From: Sphingobium sp.
Lineage (GTDB): Bacteria; Pseudomonadota; Alphaproteobacteria; Sphingomonadales; Sphingomonadaceae
Length of the DNA stretch: 64,000 nt
Direction of reading: 5' to 3'
Assembly (NCBI GenBank): GCA_003248935.1
Contig: QFQF01000009.1
Span: 1-64,000 of the forward strand
Shown: positions 44,017 through 53,041 of the stretch, one piece after another
Numbering within the stretch: the stretch's first letter is position 1
Layout: each line of letters opens with the position of its first letter
Translations under genes and position numbers: made by a program
The notes under the pieces: model-generated
The model's input: only the letters and a program-made list of their open reading frames with translations
Told to the model about the DNA's origin: nothing
The model's database searches: none

Positions 44017-45189
44017 TCACGCTGCCACCCCCTGCCCGGCCCCGGCTCCGGTCGCGACCGGAACCTGCCGCCGCGCGAACAGCAGGGCCGCCATGGCCGC
44101 GACCAGCACCGACAGCGCGCCCGCCTCCAGTCCCGGCCGTCCAGCCGCACCGGCCATGACGGCTCCCAGTACGGGGCCCGCGATCATACCCAGCGGATGG
44201 GTACAGGCGACGAATCGGCGGAACAGCGGATCGCCGCTCGCTGCGGTCGCCGCTCCGGAGCAGCGGATGATGATAGCGGTCGACCCGATGTTGAGCAGCA
44301 GGACCGCGCCGATAAAGGGTGTGCTGCCGCCAAGCGGGATCAGCACCAGCGGCGAGAGCAGGCACAGGCCCGCGAGCAGGCCGGTGAGCGGCAACGGAAC
44401 GAGGGGCCGTTCGCGCATGACGGCGATCGCGGTCAGCGCACCGACCACCGACCCCAGCGCGACACCGAAGCCGATCACCTCCTCGTCCAGTCCCTCTCCG
44501 GCCGCCAGCGCACCGGTAAAACTCCACACAAGCATCGTTGCGCAAATGAAGGCGAAGGCGGCGGCGGCCAGCGCCCAGGCGGCCGGCGGCACAGATGTCC
44601 CGCCGGGTGCCGGAAACGGCGGTGCGCCGGACAGGATGCGCGCCCATGGTCGCGCCGTCAGTGCCAGCCCGGCAATGACGAGCGGCCCCGCAGTCAGCGC
44701 AACCAGCGCCGCACGGGGACTTACAGCATCCGAGACAAACGGCAGGAGAAGCGCCACGGCGGTCGAGAGCAGGAGTTGCGCAAGGAATACTGCCGCATAG
44801 GCTGTGGTCGGGCGTCGCGCTGCCGCCTCGCTCATCGCATCGGTGTAGATCACGCCCATCGCAAGGCCGAACAGGCCACGTATCAGCAGGAGCGCCGCAA
44901 AATCACCGAACAGGGCAGTCGCGATGCCACACAGGAATGCGAAGCCGGCGGCCATCGGCACCATCCGCCGAGCCGGCAGCGCATGGCGGTAGCGCCAGAC
45001 GGCGAGTGCACCCAGCGCCATGCCGCCCTGGGTCGCGCCGACGATCCAGCCGTGCCGCAGGGGATCAAGGCCATGCGCCGCCGACAGGATGGTCAGGAAA
45101 ACCGGATCGATGCCGGGCTGAAGGCAACCGATGGCTGCGGTGGCGATCGTGGTTGAACCCGCGAACGCACGATGGGGCCCTGCCTGCAT
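44017..45189 (-). CDS. MFS transporter
   Basis: A 390-residue, about 12-helix major facilitator transporter. The loop after helix 2 (WRYRHALPARRMVP) and the repeat of the 6+6 layout are visible. The ATG at 45189 has a strong GGGAGGAGC site. It lies between the TetR gene and the mau operon on the same strand and may move the amine or its oxidation product across the inner membrane; this is inference from place alone. Confidence 0.8.
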   Translation of the reverse strand: MQAGPHRAFAGSTTIATAAIGCLQPGIDPVFLTILSAAHGLDPLRHGWIVGATQGGMALGALAVWRYRHALPARRMVPMAAGFAFLCGIATALFGDFAALLLIRGLFGLAMGVIYTDAMSEAAARRPTTAYAAVFLAQLLLSTAVALLLPFVSDAVSPRAALVALTAGPLVIAGLALTARPWARILSGAPPFPAPGGTSVPPAAWALAAAAFAFICATMLVWSFTGALAAGEGLDEEVIGFGVALGSVVGALTAIAVMRERPLVPLPLTGLLAGLCLLSPLVLIPLGGSTPFIGAVLLLNIGSTAIIIRCSGAATAASGDPLFRRFVACTHPLGMIAGPVLGAVMAGAAGRPGLEAGALSVLVAAMAALLFARRQVPVATGAGAGQGVAA

Positions 45190-45266
45190 CGATGCTCCTC
45201 CCAACGACTGCGCCTTGCGGCGCGCCGTTCAGAGCATCCCCCTCCCGATTATCGTCCTTGCCGCCG

Positions 45267-45926
45267 TCAGGCCACCGCTTCGGGCAGGGCGGCAATGTCG
45301 CGCGCGCTCGCCGTCTTGGCAAGCTCTACCAGCGATTTGACCGCCAGCATCTTGAACGCGTCCATCTTGTCCGACCAGGGCTTGCCGTAGCCCAGAAAGG
45401 CCGTCGCCCCTTCCATCGAGGCACTGATATAGAGCGCCAGCGTGTGCACCTCGTCCGGCGTCAGCGCCGGGTTGAGCTGCGCCACATATTCGCCGATCAC
45501 GTCGTGCACCCTGCGGTAGAAGATCTGCACGCGCTCGGCGACGAAGTCATCATGGTTGGCAAGCGCCCACAGTTCCGTGAACAGATGCGTGGTGCGCTTG
45601 GTACGGATGTCGTCGAGGCACAGGATGATAACGAGGCGAAGGCGCTCCTCGGCCGACAGGCCGGGCCTGCGCACCCGCTCCTCCAGCAAGCGCCCATAGG
45701 ATTCGATCAGCTCGTCGAGCAGCACCTGGATCAGCATTTCCTTGCGCGGGAAATGATAGCTGACATTGCCTACCTTCATGTCGGCACGGGCGGCGATGCG
45801 GCGAATGGTGAACGCTGCCGCCCCCTCGTCGATCAGCACGGACAACGCCGCCTTCAGGATCGCGTCGACGGTTTCTGTCCCACGGGCGTAAATGCCGGGC
45901 TTTGGAGGAGAAGTCATGACATTCAT
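45267..45926 (-). CDS. TetR-family transcriptional regulator
   Basis: A 219-residue protein with a TetR DNA-binding domain (AAFTIRRIAARADMKVGNVSYHFPRKEMLIQ). The recognition helix VGNVSYHF is typical. The C-terminal ligand domain shows no recognised ligand type. It lies between the amine operons and the divergent molybdenum hydroxylase genes. A degenerate copy of the qhp/mau promoter block is 90-120 bases upstream, which points to it as regulator of the whole region, perhaps autoregulated. Confidence 0.88.
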   Translation of the reverse strand: MNVMTSPPKPGIYARGTETVDAILKAALSVLIDEGAAAFTIRRIAARADMKVGNVSYHFPRKEMLIQVLLDELIESYGRLLEERVRRPGLSAEERLRLVIILCLDDIRTKRTTHLFTELWALANHDDFVAERVQIFYRRVHDVIGEYVAQLNPALTPDEVHTLALYISASMEGATAFLGYGKPWSDKMDAFKMLAVKSLVELAKTASARDIAALPEAVA

Positions 45927-46015
45927 ATCGATAATCCCGGTCGTGCCGCTCTCCCCCTCTCGGCTGCCCTTAACGTCCTCCGGCGCGTGGCTCAACCCCG
46001 GGTGCGCTTGACGAA

Positions 46016-46045
46016 AGTTTGAAGCCTGTCCAGTATTGATGCAAC
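46016..46045. promoter_or_regulatory. third, degenerate copy of the shared promoter/operator block (tetR/iorA gap)
   Basis: On the tetR strand TTGCAT (46039-46044) is 17 bases from CAAACT (46016-46021), with the spacer dyad TGGACAGGCTTCAAA (46018-46032). About 14 of 20 positions match the mau block. It sits in the divergent gap between tetR and iorA and could serve both. Confidence 0.5.
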
Positions 46046-46156
46046 AGCGTGGCAGCGGAAAGTCATTCCGATGCGGATCGATGCCCCCAACCGGCGGATG
46101 TTGCGGGCAACCGCGATACGGCGGTAGGATCGTTGCATGACGCAGGGGGACAGGCA

Positions 46157-46618
46157 TTGGCGGTGACATTCGAGGTGAACGGCACGGCACGGACCGTCGA
46201 GGCCGATCCGGACAAGCCGCTGCTCTGGATATTGCGCGAAGACCTGAAGCTGCCCGGCACCAAATTCGGCTGCGGCGCGGGTCTCTGCGGCGCGTGCACC
46301 GTCATCATGGACGGGGAGGCCATCCGCTCCTGCCAGACGCCCGTCGGCACGATCGCCGGGAAGGCGGTGATGACCATCGAGCATGTCGCGAGCACCGGTC
46401 CGGGCAAGCGGCTGGCCGATGCCTGGGTCGCGCTGGACGTGCCGCAATGCGGCTATTGCCAAGCCGGGCAGATCATGTCCGCGACCGCGCTTCTCACCAG
46501 CAACCCCAAGCCGCAAGTGGCTGACATCGACGCGGCGATGAGTGGCAATATCTGTCGCTGCGCCACCTATCTGCGTATCCGTGCTGCGATCACGCAGGCG
46601 GCGGGAGCCGAGGCATGA
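46157..46618 (+). CDS. (2Fe-2S) subunit of a molybdenum hydroxylase (IorA-type)
   Basis: A 153-residue electron-transfer subunit. It carries the two [2Fe-2S] motifs: CGAGLCGACTVIMDG (plant-type ferredoxin) and CGYCQAGQIM...CRCATYLRI (helical). This is the IorA/AldH-small-type subunit. The start is a TTG at 46157 with AGGGGGAC upstream, or a GTG at 46163; the frame is open further 5' but shows no domain. It overlaps the large subunit by four bases. Confidence 0.9.
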   Translation: MAVTFEVNGTARTVEADPDKPLLWILREDLKLPGTKFGCGAGLCGACTVIMDGEAIRSCQTPVGTIAGKAVMTIEHVASTGPGKRLADAWVALDVPQCGYCQAGQIMSATALLTSNPKPQVADIDAAMSGNICRCATYLRIRAAITQAAGAEA

Positions 46619-48807
46619 ACGCCATTTCCGTCATCGATCGCCGCGCTTTCCTCTCCGTGTCGCTGGCGGGCGGCGCGGCGCTGCTGTTCGACGCGCGCAT
46701 GCCGCTGGCTGCGCAAGCCCCGGGCGGCACAGCCGCCCTCAATGCCTTCGTTCGCATCGGTGCCGACAACATCATCACTATCGGCGCCAAGAATCCGGAG
46801 ATCGGACAGGGCATCCGTACCATGCTGCCGATGCTGATCGCAGAGGAACTGGATGCGGACTGGGCGCAGGTGCGGATCGAACAGACGCTGGCCGATGACA
46901 AGATCTACGGCCCGCAGTCCGCAGGCGGGAGCCGCAGCACGCCGGTCAACTGGCTGCCGATGCGGCAGGTCGGCGCGGCAGCGCGGCAGATGATCCTGAT
47001 GGCGGCAGCGGGCGAATGGGGCGTGGACGCCGGGGCGCTGTCGACCGATCGCGGCCATGTGGTGCTGACGGGAACGGACCGGCGTGCGCCCTATGCCACC
47101 TTCGCCGTGCGGGCCGCGCAGATCGCGCCACCCGACCTTTCCACCGTCGCGCTGAAGGACGCCAAGACCTTCCGCATCATCGGCACGTCGGTGCCGGGCG
47201 TCGACACGCCTGCAATCACGCAGGGCAAGCCCCTGTTCGGGATCGATACCGACCTTCCCGGCATGCTCCACGCCGCGATCGAGATTTGTCCGGTGTTCGG
47301 CGGAACCATTGCCAGCCTGGACGACAGCGCAACCCGCGCTGTCAAGGGCGTGATCGCAGTGACGCCGCTCAACAGCGGCATCGTCGCCGAGGGACAGCAG
47401 AATGCTGTCGCCGTGATCGCCGACAGTTGGTGGACGGCGGATCAGGCGCGGCAGAAGCTGGTCGTGCAATGGGAAACGCAGGCACAGCAGGGTCATTCGA
47501 CCGCAGGCTATGAGGCGAAGGCAGGCGAACTGCTGAAAGCGCCGCCGCAGCACGACCTGCTGCGCAAGGGGGATGCGCAAGGCGCCCTCGCCCGGGCGAA
47601 GCGTGTCGTCACGGCGCGCTATGATTATCCGTTCCTTGCGCACGCGACGCTGGAACCGCAGAACTGCACGGCGCGCTTTGCCGACGGCAAGGTCGAGATA
47701 TGGGCGCCGAGCCAGGCGCCCGCCGGTGGACGCAAGCTCGTCGCCCAGGCGCTCGGCATCGCTCCCGAAGCGATCACCATCCATATGACGCGGATCGGCG
47801 GCGGCTTCGGCCGGAGGCTGATGAACGACTACATGGTACAGGCGGCGCTGATCGCGAAGGCTGTGCCGGGCCGTCCGGTGAAGCTGATCTACAGCCGTCC
47901 GGACGACATCAGGCATGATTATTACCGCCCGGCCGGCTGGCATCAGCTGACCGCCGGTCTTGGTGCGAACGGCGAGATCGTCGCGATCACCGACCATTTC
48001 GTCAGCTTCGGCGCCGATGGAAAGGCCGTGACCGCCGCCGAGATGAACCCGCTGGAATTCCCCGCCCAGATCGTGCCCGACGTCCATTATGGCGCGACAT
48101 ACATGCCGACGTTCATGCCCACCGGCTGGCTCCGTGCGCCGACGTCCAACGCGATGGCCTTCGCCTTTCAGGGATTCCTTGACGAGGTGGCGGAGGCGGC
48201 CGGGCTTGACCTGCCCGAACTGATGCGACGCACGCTTGGCGAGGCGCGGTTGCTGCCGCCGCCCGAACGCGGCGCGCCGTTCCACACCGGACGCGCCCGG
48301 GCCGTGATCGACGCCGTATGCGCCGATGCAGGATGGACGGGCGGTGCGGCATCGCGCAAGCGAGGAAAAGCCAAGGGGCGCGGCTTCGGCTTCTATTTCA
48401 GCCATGCCGGCTATTTCGCGGAGGTGGTCGACATCAGCATCGTCGACAAGACGACGGTCCGTGTCGACAAGGTATGGGTCGCGGGCGATGTCGGCGCCCA
48501 TGTGATCAACCCGCTCAACGCGCTGCATCAGGCGCAGGGTTCGGTCATCGACGGCATCGCCCAGGCGCTGGCCGGGCAGAAAGTCGAGCTGGAGGGCGGC
48601 GCGGTCGTGCAGGAGAATTTCCACGACTTCCCGCTGCTGCGGATAGAAAGCGCCCCGCCGGAGGTCGCGGTCCGTTTCCTGACGCCGGACTTCCCGCCGA
48701 CCGGCATGGGCGAGCCCGCCTTGCCACCGGTGATCCCGGCGCTGGCCCATGCGATCTACAACGCCACCGGCAAGCGGCTGCGCAGCCTGCCGCTGAGCCT
48801 CGGCTAG
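46615..48807 (+). CDS. molybdopterin-binding large subunit of an aldehyde oxidase / isoquinoline oxidoreductase-type enzyme
   Basis: A 730-residue Tat-exported subunit (DRRAFLSVSLAGGAALLF) of the xanthine dehydrogenase family. Characteristic Mo-cofactor segments include RIGGGFGRRLMNDYMVQAAL and HATLEPQNCTARF; the catalytic Glu is in PTGMGEPALPPV. The single large subunit without an FAD subunit fits IorAB/aldehyde-oxidase-like enzymes that pass electrons to cytochromes. Next to two amine dehydrogenases it may oxidise the product aldehyde to the acid in the periplasm. The second repeat copy lies right after its stop. Confidence 0.92.
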   Translation: MNAISVIDRRAFLSVSLAGGAALLFDARMPLAAQAPGGTAALNAFVRIGADNIITIGAKNPEIGQGIRTMLPMLIAEELDADWAQVRIEQTLADDKIYGPQSAGGSRSTPVNWLPMRQVGAAARQMILMAAAGEWGVDAGALSTDRGHVVLTGTDRRAPYATFAVRAAQIAPPDLSTVALKDAKTFRIIGTSVPGVDTPAITQGKPLFGIDTDLPGMLHAAIEICPVFGGTIASLDDSATRAVKGVIAVTPLNSGIVAEGQQNAVAVIADSWWTADQARQKLVVQWETQAQQGHSTAGYEAKAGELLKAPPQHDLLRKGDAQGALARAKRVVTARYDYPFLAHATLEPQNCTARFADGKVEIWAPSQAPAGGRKLVAQALGIAPEAITIHMTRIGGGFGRRLMNDYMVQAALIAKAVPGRPVKLIYSRPDDIRHDYYRPAGWHQLTAGLGANGEIVAITDHFVSFGADGKAVTAAEMNPLEFPAQIVPDVHYGATYMPTFMPTGWLRAPTSNAMAFAFQGFLDEVAEAAGLDLPELMRRTLGEARLLPPPERGAPFHTGRARAVIDAVCADAGWTGGAASRKRGKAKGRGFGFYFSHAGYFAEVVDISIVDKTTVRVDKVWVAGDVGAHVINPLNALHQAQGSVIDGIAQALAGQKVELEGGAVVQENFHDFPLLRIESAPPEVAVRFLTPDFPPTGMGEPALPPVIPALAHAIYNATGKRLRSLPLSLG

Positions 48808-48910
48808 AGCATTTTCCAAGCAGGTGGAATCACCTGCTGGCTCAGAAAACGCCACCAAACAATGAGATAGAGCGGTCGATCTGATTCAATCAGATCGGGA
48901 ACCGCTCTAG
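48804..48910. repeat. palindromic intergenic repeat, copy 2
   Basis: About 107 bases, nearly the same as 1681-1786 (around 90% identity by eye). The ends are CTAGAGC and GCTCTAG, perfectly inverted; the inner hairpins are as in copy 1. Its first bases overlap the stop of the molybdenum hydroxylase gene, so it would form a strong structure at that transcript's 3' end. Confidence 0.9.
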
Positions 48911-48928
48911 CGGCGGCGACCCGCTACT

Positions 48929-49153
48929 CTAGCCGCTACGCCCGGCCGCCCGCCAGAAGGCGATCGCACGATCACTGGCCCGATTGAGGGCTTCCTGCTC
49001 GGTATCGCCCTCCGCGCGCCACCAGGCACGCGAAGCAGTCGGTGCGCCCAGACTGACATCCGCGACCCAGCGCTCCGCCTTCACCGTTTCCCATGCGAAA
49101 GCGAACCCCCGCCCCGCAGCATATTCACGCAGCAAACCGTCGCATATGTGCAT
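48929..49153 (-). CDS. small hypothetical protein
   Basis: A 74-residue protein. It contains WETVKAERWVADVSLGAPTASRAWW and EALNRASDRAIAFWRAAG. No family is recognised, but the ribosome site GGGGGTGAG before the ATG and the amphipathic composition favour a real gene. Isolated between the repeat and the DUF4403 gene. Confidence 0.55.
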   Translation of the reverse strand: MHICDGLLREYAAGRGFAFAWETVKAERWVADVSLGAPTASRAWWRAEGDTEQEALNRASDRAIAFWRAAGRSG

Positions 49154-49303
49154 GACGACTCACCCCCAGACATTGGACCCGGCGGCGATGCTATGACGTG
49201 CGCGGCAAAGGTGCGAATCTATTAACCATACTGCCGGTCGTTACCCCATCGGAACAAGAAACGCGCTGTTGCGTCTAGGGTCAGGACAGGGAGATCGAAC
49301 GGC

Positions 49304-50806
49304 ATGCCCATCCCCGACGGCCGCCATCGGCACAGGCTTCTCCTGCCCTCGCTGGCCGCGATCCTCGCCCTGCTGCTGGCCGGCTGTTCCGAGCGCACGC
49401 CGGTCGAGCCGCCGCCCCGCGCCAACGATCCCGTGCCGGTGCCGGAGGTCGGTTCCATCATCACCGTTCCCGTCGACGCCGATCAGGCGCTGCTGACCCG
49501 CGCGATCGAGAAGGGGTTGCCCCGCACGCTATGGACGATCAACCGGGAGGAGGAGAGGTGCATCCCCCCGCAGAAGGTGAAGATACTCGGGCGCGGCATC
49601 AACGTGACGCCCGCCATCGGCTGCACCATCGTCGGCACAGTAACGCGCGGCCCCGTGCGCCTGCGGGGCGCGGGGCAGGACATCATCGCCGATGTACCGA
49701 TCCGCGCGGTGATCAGCGCCCGCGATGTAGGCGGCGTGCTGAAGGGAGAAACCGCCACCGGCTCCGCCATGGTGCGTGCCCGTATCCGGCTCGACCTGTC
49801 GCCGGACTGGCGGCCGCGTGGCACGGTGAAGCTGCAATATGACTGGACCACACCGCCCGGGATCGACTTTCTGGGCCGACGGATCACCTTCACCGACAAG
49901 GCGGACGAGAAGCTGGCCCCCGTCATCCGGACGCTGGAGGCGACCCTGCCCCGCGAACTGGCGCGCGCGGACCTGAAGGCACAGGTCGCGCCGCTCTGGC
50001 GCCGCGCCTTCAGCGTGCTGGAACTGAACCGGGAGAATCCGCCGGTCTGGATGAGCGTGTCACCGCGCGCGCTGATCTACGGGGGCTACCGTATGGAGGG
50101 ACGGCGGCTGCGCCTGAACCTGGGGCTGGAAGCCATGACGCGGACGTTCGTCGGCGAGCGGCCGCCCGCGCCGGAACCGACTCCGTTGCCGAACCTCACC
50201 AGTGCGAAGACGGGAGGCCGCTTCCATTTCTTCATTCCGGTCATCGCCGATTATGAGGAACTGGAACCGGTGATCGCCCGCGCGCTCGCAAAGCGGTCAC
50301 AACGCCCGTTCGACCTGCCCGGCATCGGCGCGGTGAACGCCAGCTTCGGGCCGCCCGATGTCTACGGCACCCAGGGCGGGCGGATCGCCGTGGGCCTGAA
50401 GGTCACCGCGCGCCCGGCGACAGGCATGGTCGGCGAGACGCATGGCAGGCTCTGGATCGCCGCCCGCCCGGTCAACGAGCCGGGGTCCGCTCGCATCCGG
50501 TTCACCGACCTCGTCGTAACCGGCGACACCGACGGGGTGGGTGGAGACCTTTTGCTCGCGCTGGGCAACAGCCCAGGCATGGCGGAGTTGATCGCCACGG
50601 CCCTTGAACAGAATTTCGCCGACGACCTGGACGACCTTCTCGCCAAGGTGCGACGCGCGATCGCCCGGAAGCAGGAGGGCGCCTTCACCATCGACGCGCG
50701 CGTGGATGCGGTGGAGACGGGTGTCATCCGGGCGTTCGGCCAGGGCCTGTACCTGCCCGTGCAGGCAACCGGCGACGCCCACGTCCTGTACCGGCCGGAA
50801 CGTTGA
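49304..50806 (+). CDS. DUF4403 lipoprotein
   Basis: A 500-residue lipoprotein with lipobox LLAGC at about residue 28 after a hydrophobic signal (LLLPSLAAILALLLAGC). The mature part shows the repeated all-beta pattern of DUF4403 (FHFFIPVIADYEELEPVI; TARPATGMVGETHGRLWIAARP). Function unknown; the fold class suggests lipid-binding BPI-like tubes. CAGGGAGA precedes the ATG. Confidence 0.85.
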   Translation: MPIPDGRHRHRLLLPSLAAILALLLAGCSERTPVEPPPRANDPVPVPEVGSIITVPVDADQALLTRAIEKGLPRTLWTINREEERCIPPQKVKILGRGINVTPAIGCTIVGTVTRGPVRLRGAGQDIIADVPIRAVISARDVGGVLKGETATGSAMVRARIRLDLSPDWRPRGTVKLQYDWTTPPGIDFLGRRITFTDKADEKLAPVIRTLEATLPRELARADLKAQVAPLWRRAFSVLELNRENPPVWMSVSPRALIYGGYRMEGRRLRLNLGLEAMTRTFVGERPPAPEPTPLPNLTSAKTGGRFHFFIPVIADYEELEPVIARALAKRSQRPFDLPGIGAVNASFGPPDVYGTQGGRIAVGLKVTARPATGMVGETHGRLWIAARPVNEPGSARIRFTDLVVTGDTDGVGGDLLLALGNSPGMAELIATALEQNFADDLDDLLAKVRRAIARKQEGAFTIDARVDAVETGVIRAFGQGLYLPVQATGDAHVLYRPER

Positions 50807-50839
50807 CCCGCCCGGCCGATACGGGATGCTGGGATTACT

Positions 50840-51805
50840 TCAAGGCTTGGGCTTCAGCATGCCGTGCATGCCGATCCAGCGAACAAAGGCATCGAACCAG
50901 CCGGTGCTGGTCGTGCCCTTCTGGTACATGCCGAAGCCGTGCCCGCCCCGCTCGTAGAAGTGGAATTCGACCGGCCGCTTCGCCGTCCGCCAGCTGTCGA
51001 TCAGGCCGAAACCGCCATTGCCGAACAGCGGATCATCGGCGGCGATGGCGACGAACAGCGGCGGGGCGTCCGCCGGGACGGTCACGGGCGCTAGCGAGCC
51101 ATAGATGGTCCCGATGAACGCCGGCTTCGCATCCTGCCCGGCCAGTGTCGTCGTCATGGTCAGCATCGCGCCTGCGGAGAAGCCCACCATGCCAATGCGG
51201 TCGGGGTCGATATGCCATTCGCCGGCGCGGCGGCGCACCAGCGAGAAGGCGGCGCGCGCATCGGCGATCTGCGGTGCAAGACCGGCAATGGCTTTCGCCG
51301 GATCCGGCCGGCTTCCCGTTACGGACGCGAACATCTCCTGCATCGAACGCTCGAAGCCCGGCATATCGGCAGGGGTCTGATTCAGCCGATATTTGAGCAC
51401 GAACGCCGCCACGCCCTTTGCCGCCAGCGCCCTGGCGACGTCCCAGCCCTCATTTTCCATCGACAGCGTGCGGAAGCCGCCACCGGGCGCGACGATCACC
51501 GCGGCGCCACTTGCTTTCGCCGGGTCAGGCAGGAACGGCGTGAGCGTCGCAACCGTCACGTTGCGGGCAAAGACGCTGCCATACTGGCTGTGCCAGCTTT
51601 CCCGCGCCTTGGCGTCTGGCAGCGAGCCGGTGTCGAGCGTGATCGCATCCGGCTGGGCCGGGATCGCGATCGGGATCATCTTGTCGTCCTGGGCATATAC
51701 CGGCGCGCTGATCGCGCAGGCAAGCACGACCATTGCGGCCGCGAACCTCCGGCGCAGCGGATACCCGGTCGCGGCTCGTTTCTTCATGCTGGTCAGATAT
51801 CTCAT
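50840..51805 (-). CDS. exported alpha/beta hydrolase (esterase)
   Basis: A 321-residue protein with signal peptide (AMVVLACAISAPVYAQ). Catalytic Ser in GMVGFSAGAMLTM, Asp near AIAADDPLFG and His in ERGGHGFGMYQ give the triad; APGGGFRTLS is the oxyanion-hole region. It resembles acetyl-xylan/sugar esterases of the dienelactone hydrolase group. The ATG at 51805 has GGAGGGAG upstream. The palindrome TTTTGTCGTACAAAA (51851-51865) lies 46 bases before it. Confidence 0.88.
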   Translation of the reverse strand: MRYLTSMKKRAATGYPLRRRFAAAMVVLACAISAPVYAQDDKMIPIAIPAQPDAITLDTGSLPDAKARESWHSQYGSVFARNVTVATLTPFLPDPAKASGAAVIVAPGGGFRTLSMENEGWDVARALAAKGVAAFVLKYRLNQTPADMPGFERSMQEMFASVTGSRPDPAKAIAGLAPQIADARAAFSLVRRRAGEWHIDPDRIGMVGFSAGAMLTMTTTLAGQDAKPAFIGTIYGSLAPVTVPADAPPLFVAIAADDPLFGNGGFGLIDSWRTAKRPVEFHFYERGGHGFGMYQKGTTSTGWFDAFVRWIGMHGMLKPKP

Positions 51806-51850
51806 GGCATCGCTCCCTCCTGCATCGCCCGCATCCAGCGGGTCGCCTGT

Positions 51851-51865
51851 TTTTGTCGTACAAAA
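51851..51865 (-). promoter_or_regulatory. palindrome upstream of the alpha/beta hydrolase
   Basis: TTTTGTCGTACAAAA has perfect 6-bp arms around CGT and fits the TNGTNNNACNA rule for FadR-type GntR regulators. Candidate operator. Confidence 0.45.
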
Positions 51866-51991
51866 GAGGAGGCGCGCTGTCACGGAGGAAAGCAGCGAAA
51901 ACGCACCGATGGGATGCCAGCCCGTGCACCGATATGAAGGCCGGCGGCGCTACTTGTGCGTCCGAACCACCAGATAGTCGGACAATATTAC

Positions 51992-52032
51992 AAAACACGC
52001 CGCCCGCACATTCATGCGGACGGCGTGTTTTT
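51992..52032 (-). terminator. rho-independent terminator of the isomerase gene
   Basis: Arms ACACGCCG-C-CCGCA and TGCGG-A-CGGCGTGT (one mismatch) around CATTCA, bounded by A runs on one side and T runs on the other, just after the stop at 52036. It separates the isomerase from the hydrolase gene. Confidence 0.85.
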
Positions 52033-52035
52033 GCA

Positions 52036-52992
52036 TCACTTGAAGCCGAGCTTCTTCAGATAGTTGGCGCTTTCGCGCAGGGCGGTATCCGGATCGGCGA
52101 CCGTGTCCTGCTCAACGAAATAATGCTCGACGCCGGTCTCTTCCGCCTTGGCCAGGATCGCCTTCAGGTCGATCGCACCGTTACCCAGATAGGTCATATA
52201 GGGGAACAGCTTGATCCACTGATCGGGCGTACCACCGTCGCCGTCGAAATGATGGATCTGCGTCATGTCCTTCAAATGGAGCATCTTGTAGCGGTTCTTG
52301 TACCGGGTCAGGTAGTCGACCGGGTCACCGCCGCCCGCGACCGTCCAGTAGATGTCCAGTTCGAAGAACACATGCGCCGGATCGGTTGCATCGAGCATCA
52401 CGTCCAGCGGCACCTGACCATCGATCGGCTTAAAGCCGTATCCATGATTATGATAGGCGAACCGCACGCCATGCTTCGTCGCCTCGGCGCCGACAGCGTT
52501 GAACAGGTCCGCCGAGCGCTTGTAGTCGTCCAGCGACTTGCGATGCTCCGCGGGCAGCGAGGGCAGCGTGACATAGGTCGCGCCCAGCTTGTGCGCGGCC
52601 TCCGCCAGCGGCCCCATATGATCCTGGACCGTATACAGGTCGGTGTGCATGGACGGCGCGGTCATGCCGTTGGCCTTCAGGATGGCGCGGGCCTCCTCCA
52701 GCGTCTTGCCGAAGAAACCGCTGCCGGAAAAGCCAAGGCTCGGCGTGACCCTTTTCCAACTCTCGACGTTCCTGGCATCGCTGAACGTATAGGGACCGAA
52801 GGTCTCGACCTCACGGTAGCCAAGCTTGGCGAGGAAACCGATCGCCTTTGCGTAGTCCTGCTCCAGCATCTTGGGAATCGAGAACAGCTGGACACCGAAG
52901 CGCCGAGGCCGCTTGGCGGCGGCGAGCGACGGGGAAGCGCCCAGGAGCAGTGCAAGCGCCCCCGCCTGGGTCAGGAAATCCCTTCTATCCAT
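52036..52992 (-). CDS. Tat-exported sugar phosphate isomerase/epimerase-like TIM barrel
   Basis: A 318-residue protein. A Tat leader (MDRRDFLTQAGALALLLG) precedes an AP-endonuclase-2/xylose-isomerase-like TIM barrel (KLGYREVETFGPYTF; FAYHNHGYGFKP; MLHLKDM). HNHG and HLKD are typical metal-site segments of this superfamily. Its being exported argues for a role on sugars or glycosides in the periplasm. A LacI-type operator lies upstream at 53042. Confidence 0.88.
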   Translation of the reverse strand: MDRRDFLTQAGALALLLGASPSLAAAKRPRRFGVQLFSIPKMLEQDYAKAIGFLAKLGYREVETFGPYTFSDARNVESWKRVTPSLGFSGSGFFGKTLEEARAILKANGMTAPSMHTDLYTVQDHMGPLAEAAHKLGATYVTLPSLPAEHRKSLDDYKRSADLFNAVGAEATKHGVRFAYHNHGYGFKPIDGQVPLDVMLDATDPAHVFFELDIYWTVAGGGDPVDYLTRYKNRYKMLHLKDMTQIHHFDGDGGTPDQWIKLFPYMTYLGNGAIDLKAILAKAEETGVEHYFVEQDTVADPDTALRESANYLKKLGFK

Positions 52993-53041
52993 AATCTACA
53001 GGCCTCCAAAATTATTGAACGGCCGATAGCCGTCCGGCGAC

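Noticed and set aside
46567..48858. Long minus-strand open frame (763 codons)
   Set aside because: It is the antisense of the IorAB-type genes, is His/Arg-rich without a domain, and the plus strand has clear Mo-hydroxylase motifs.
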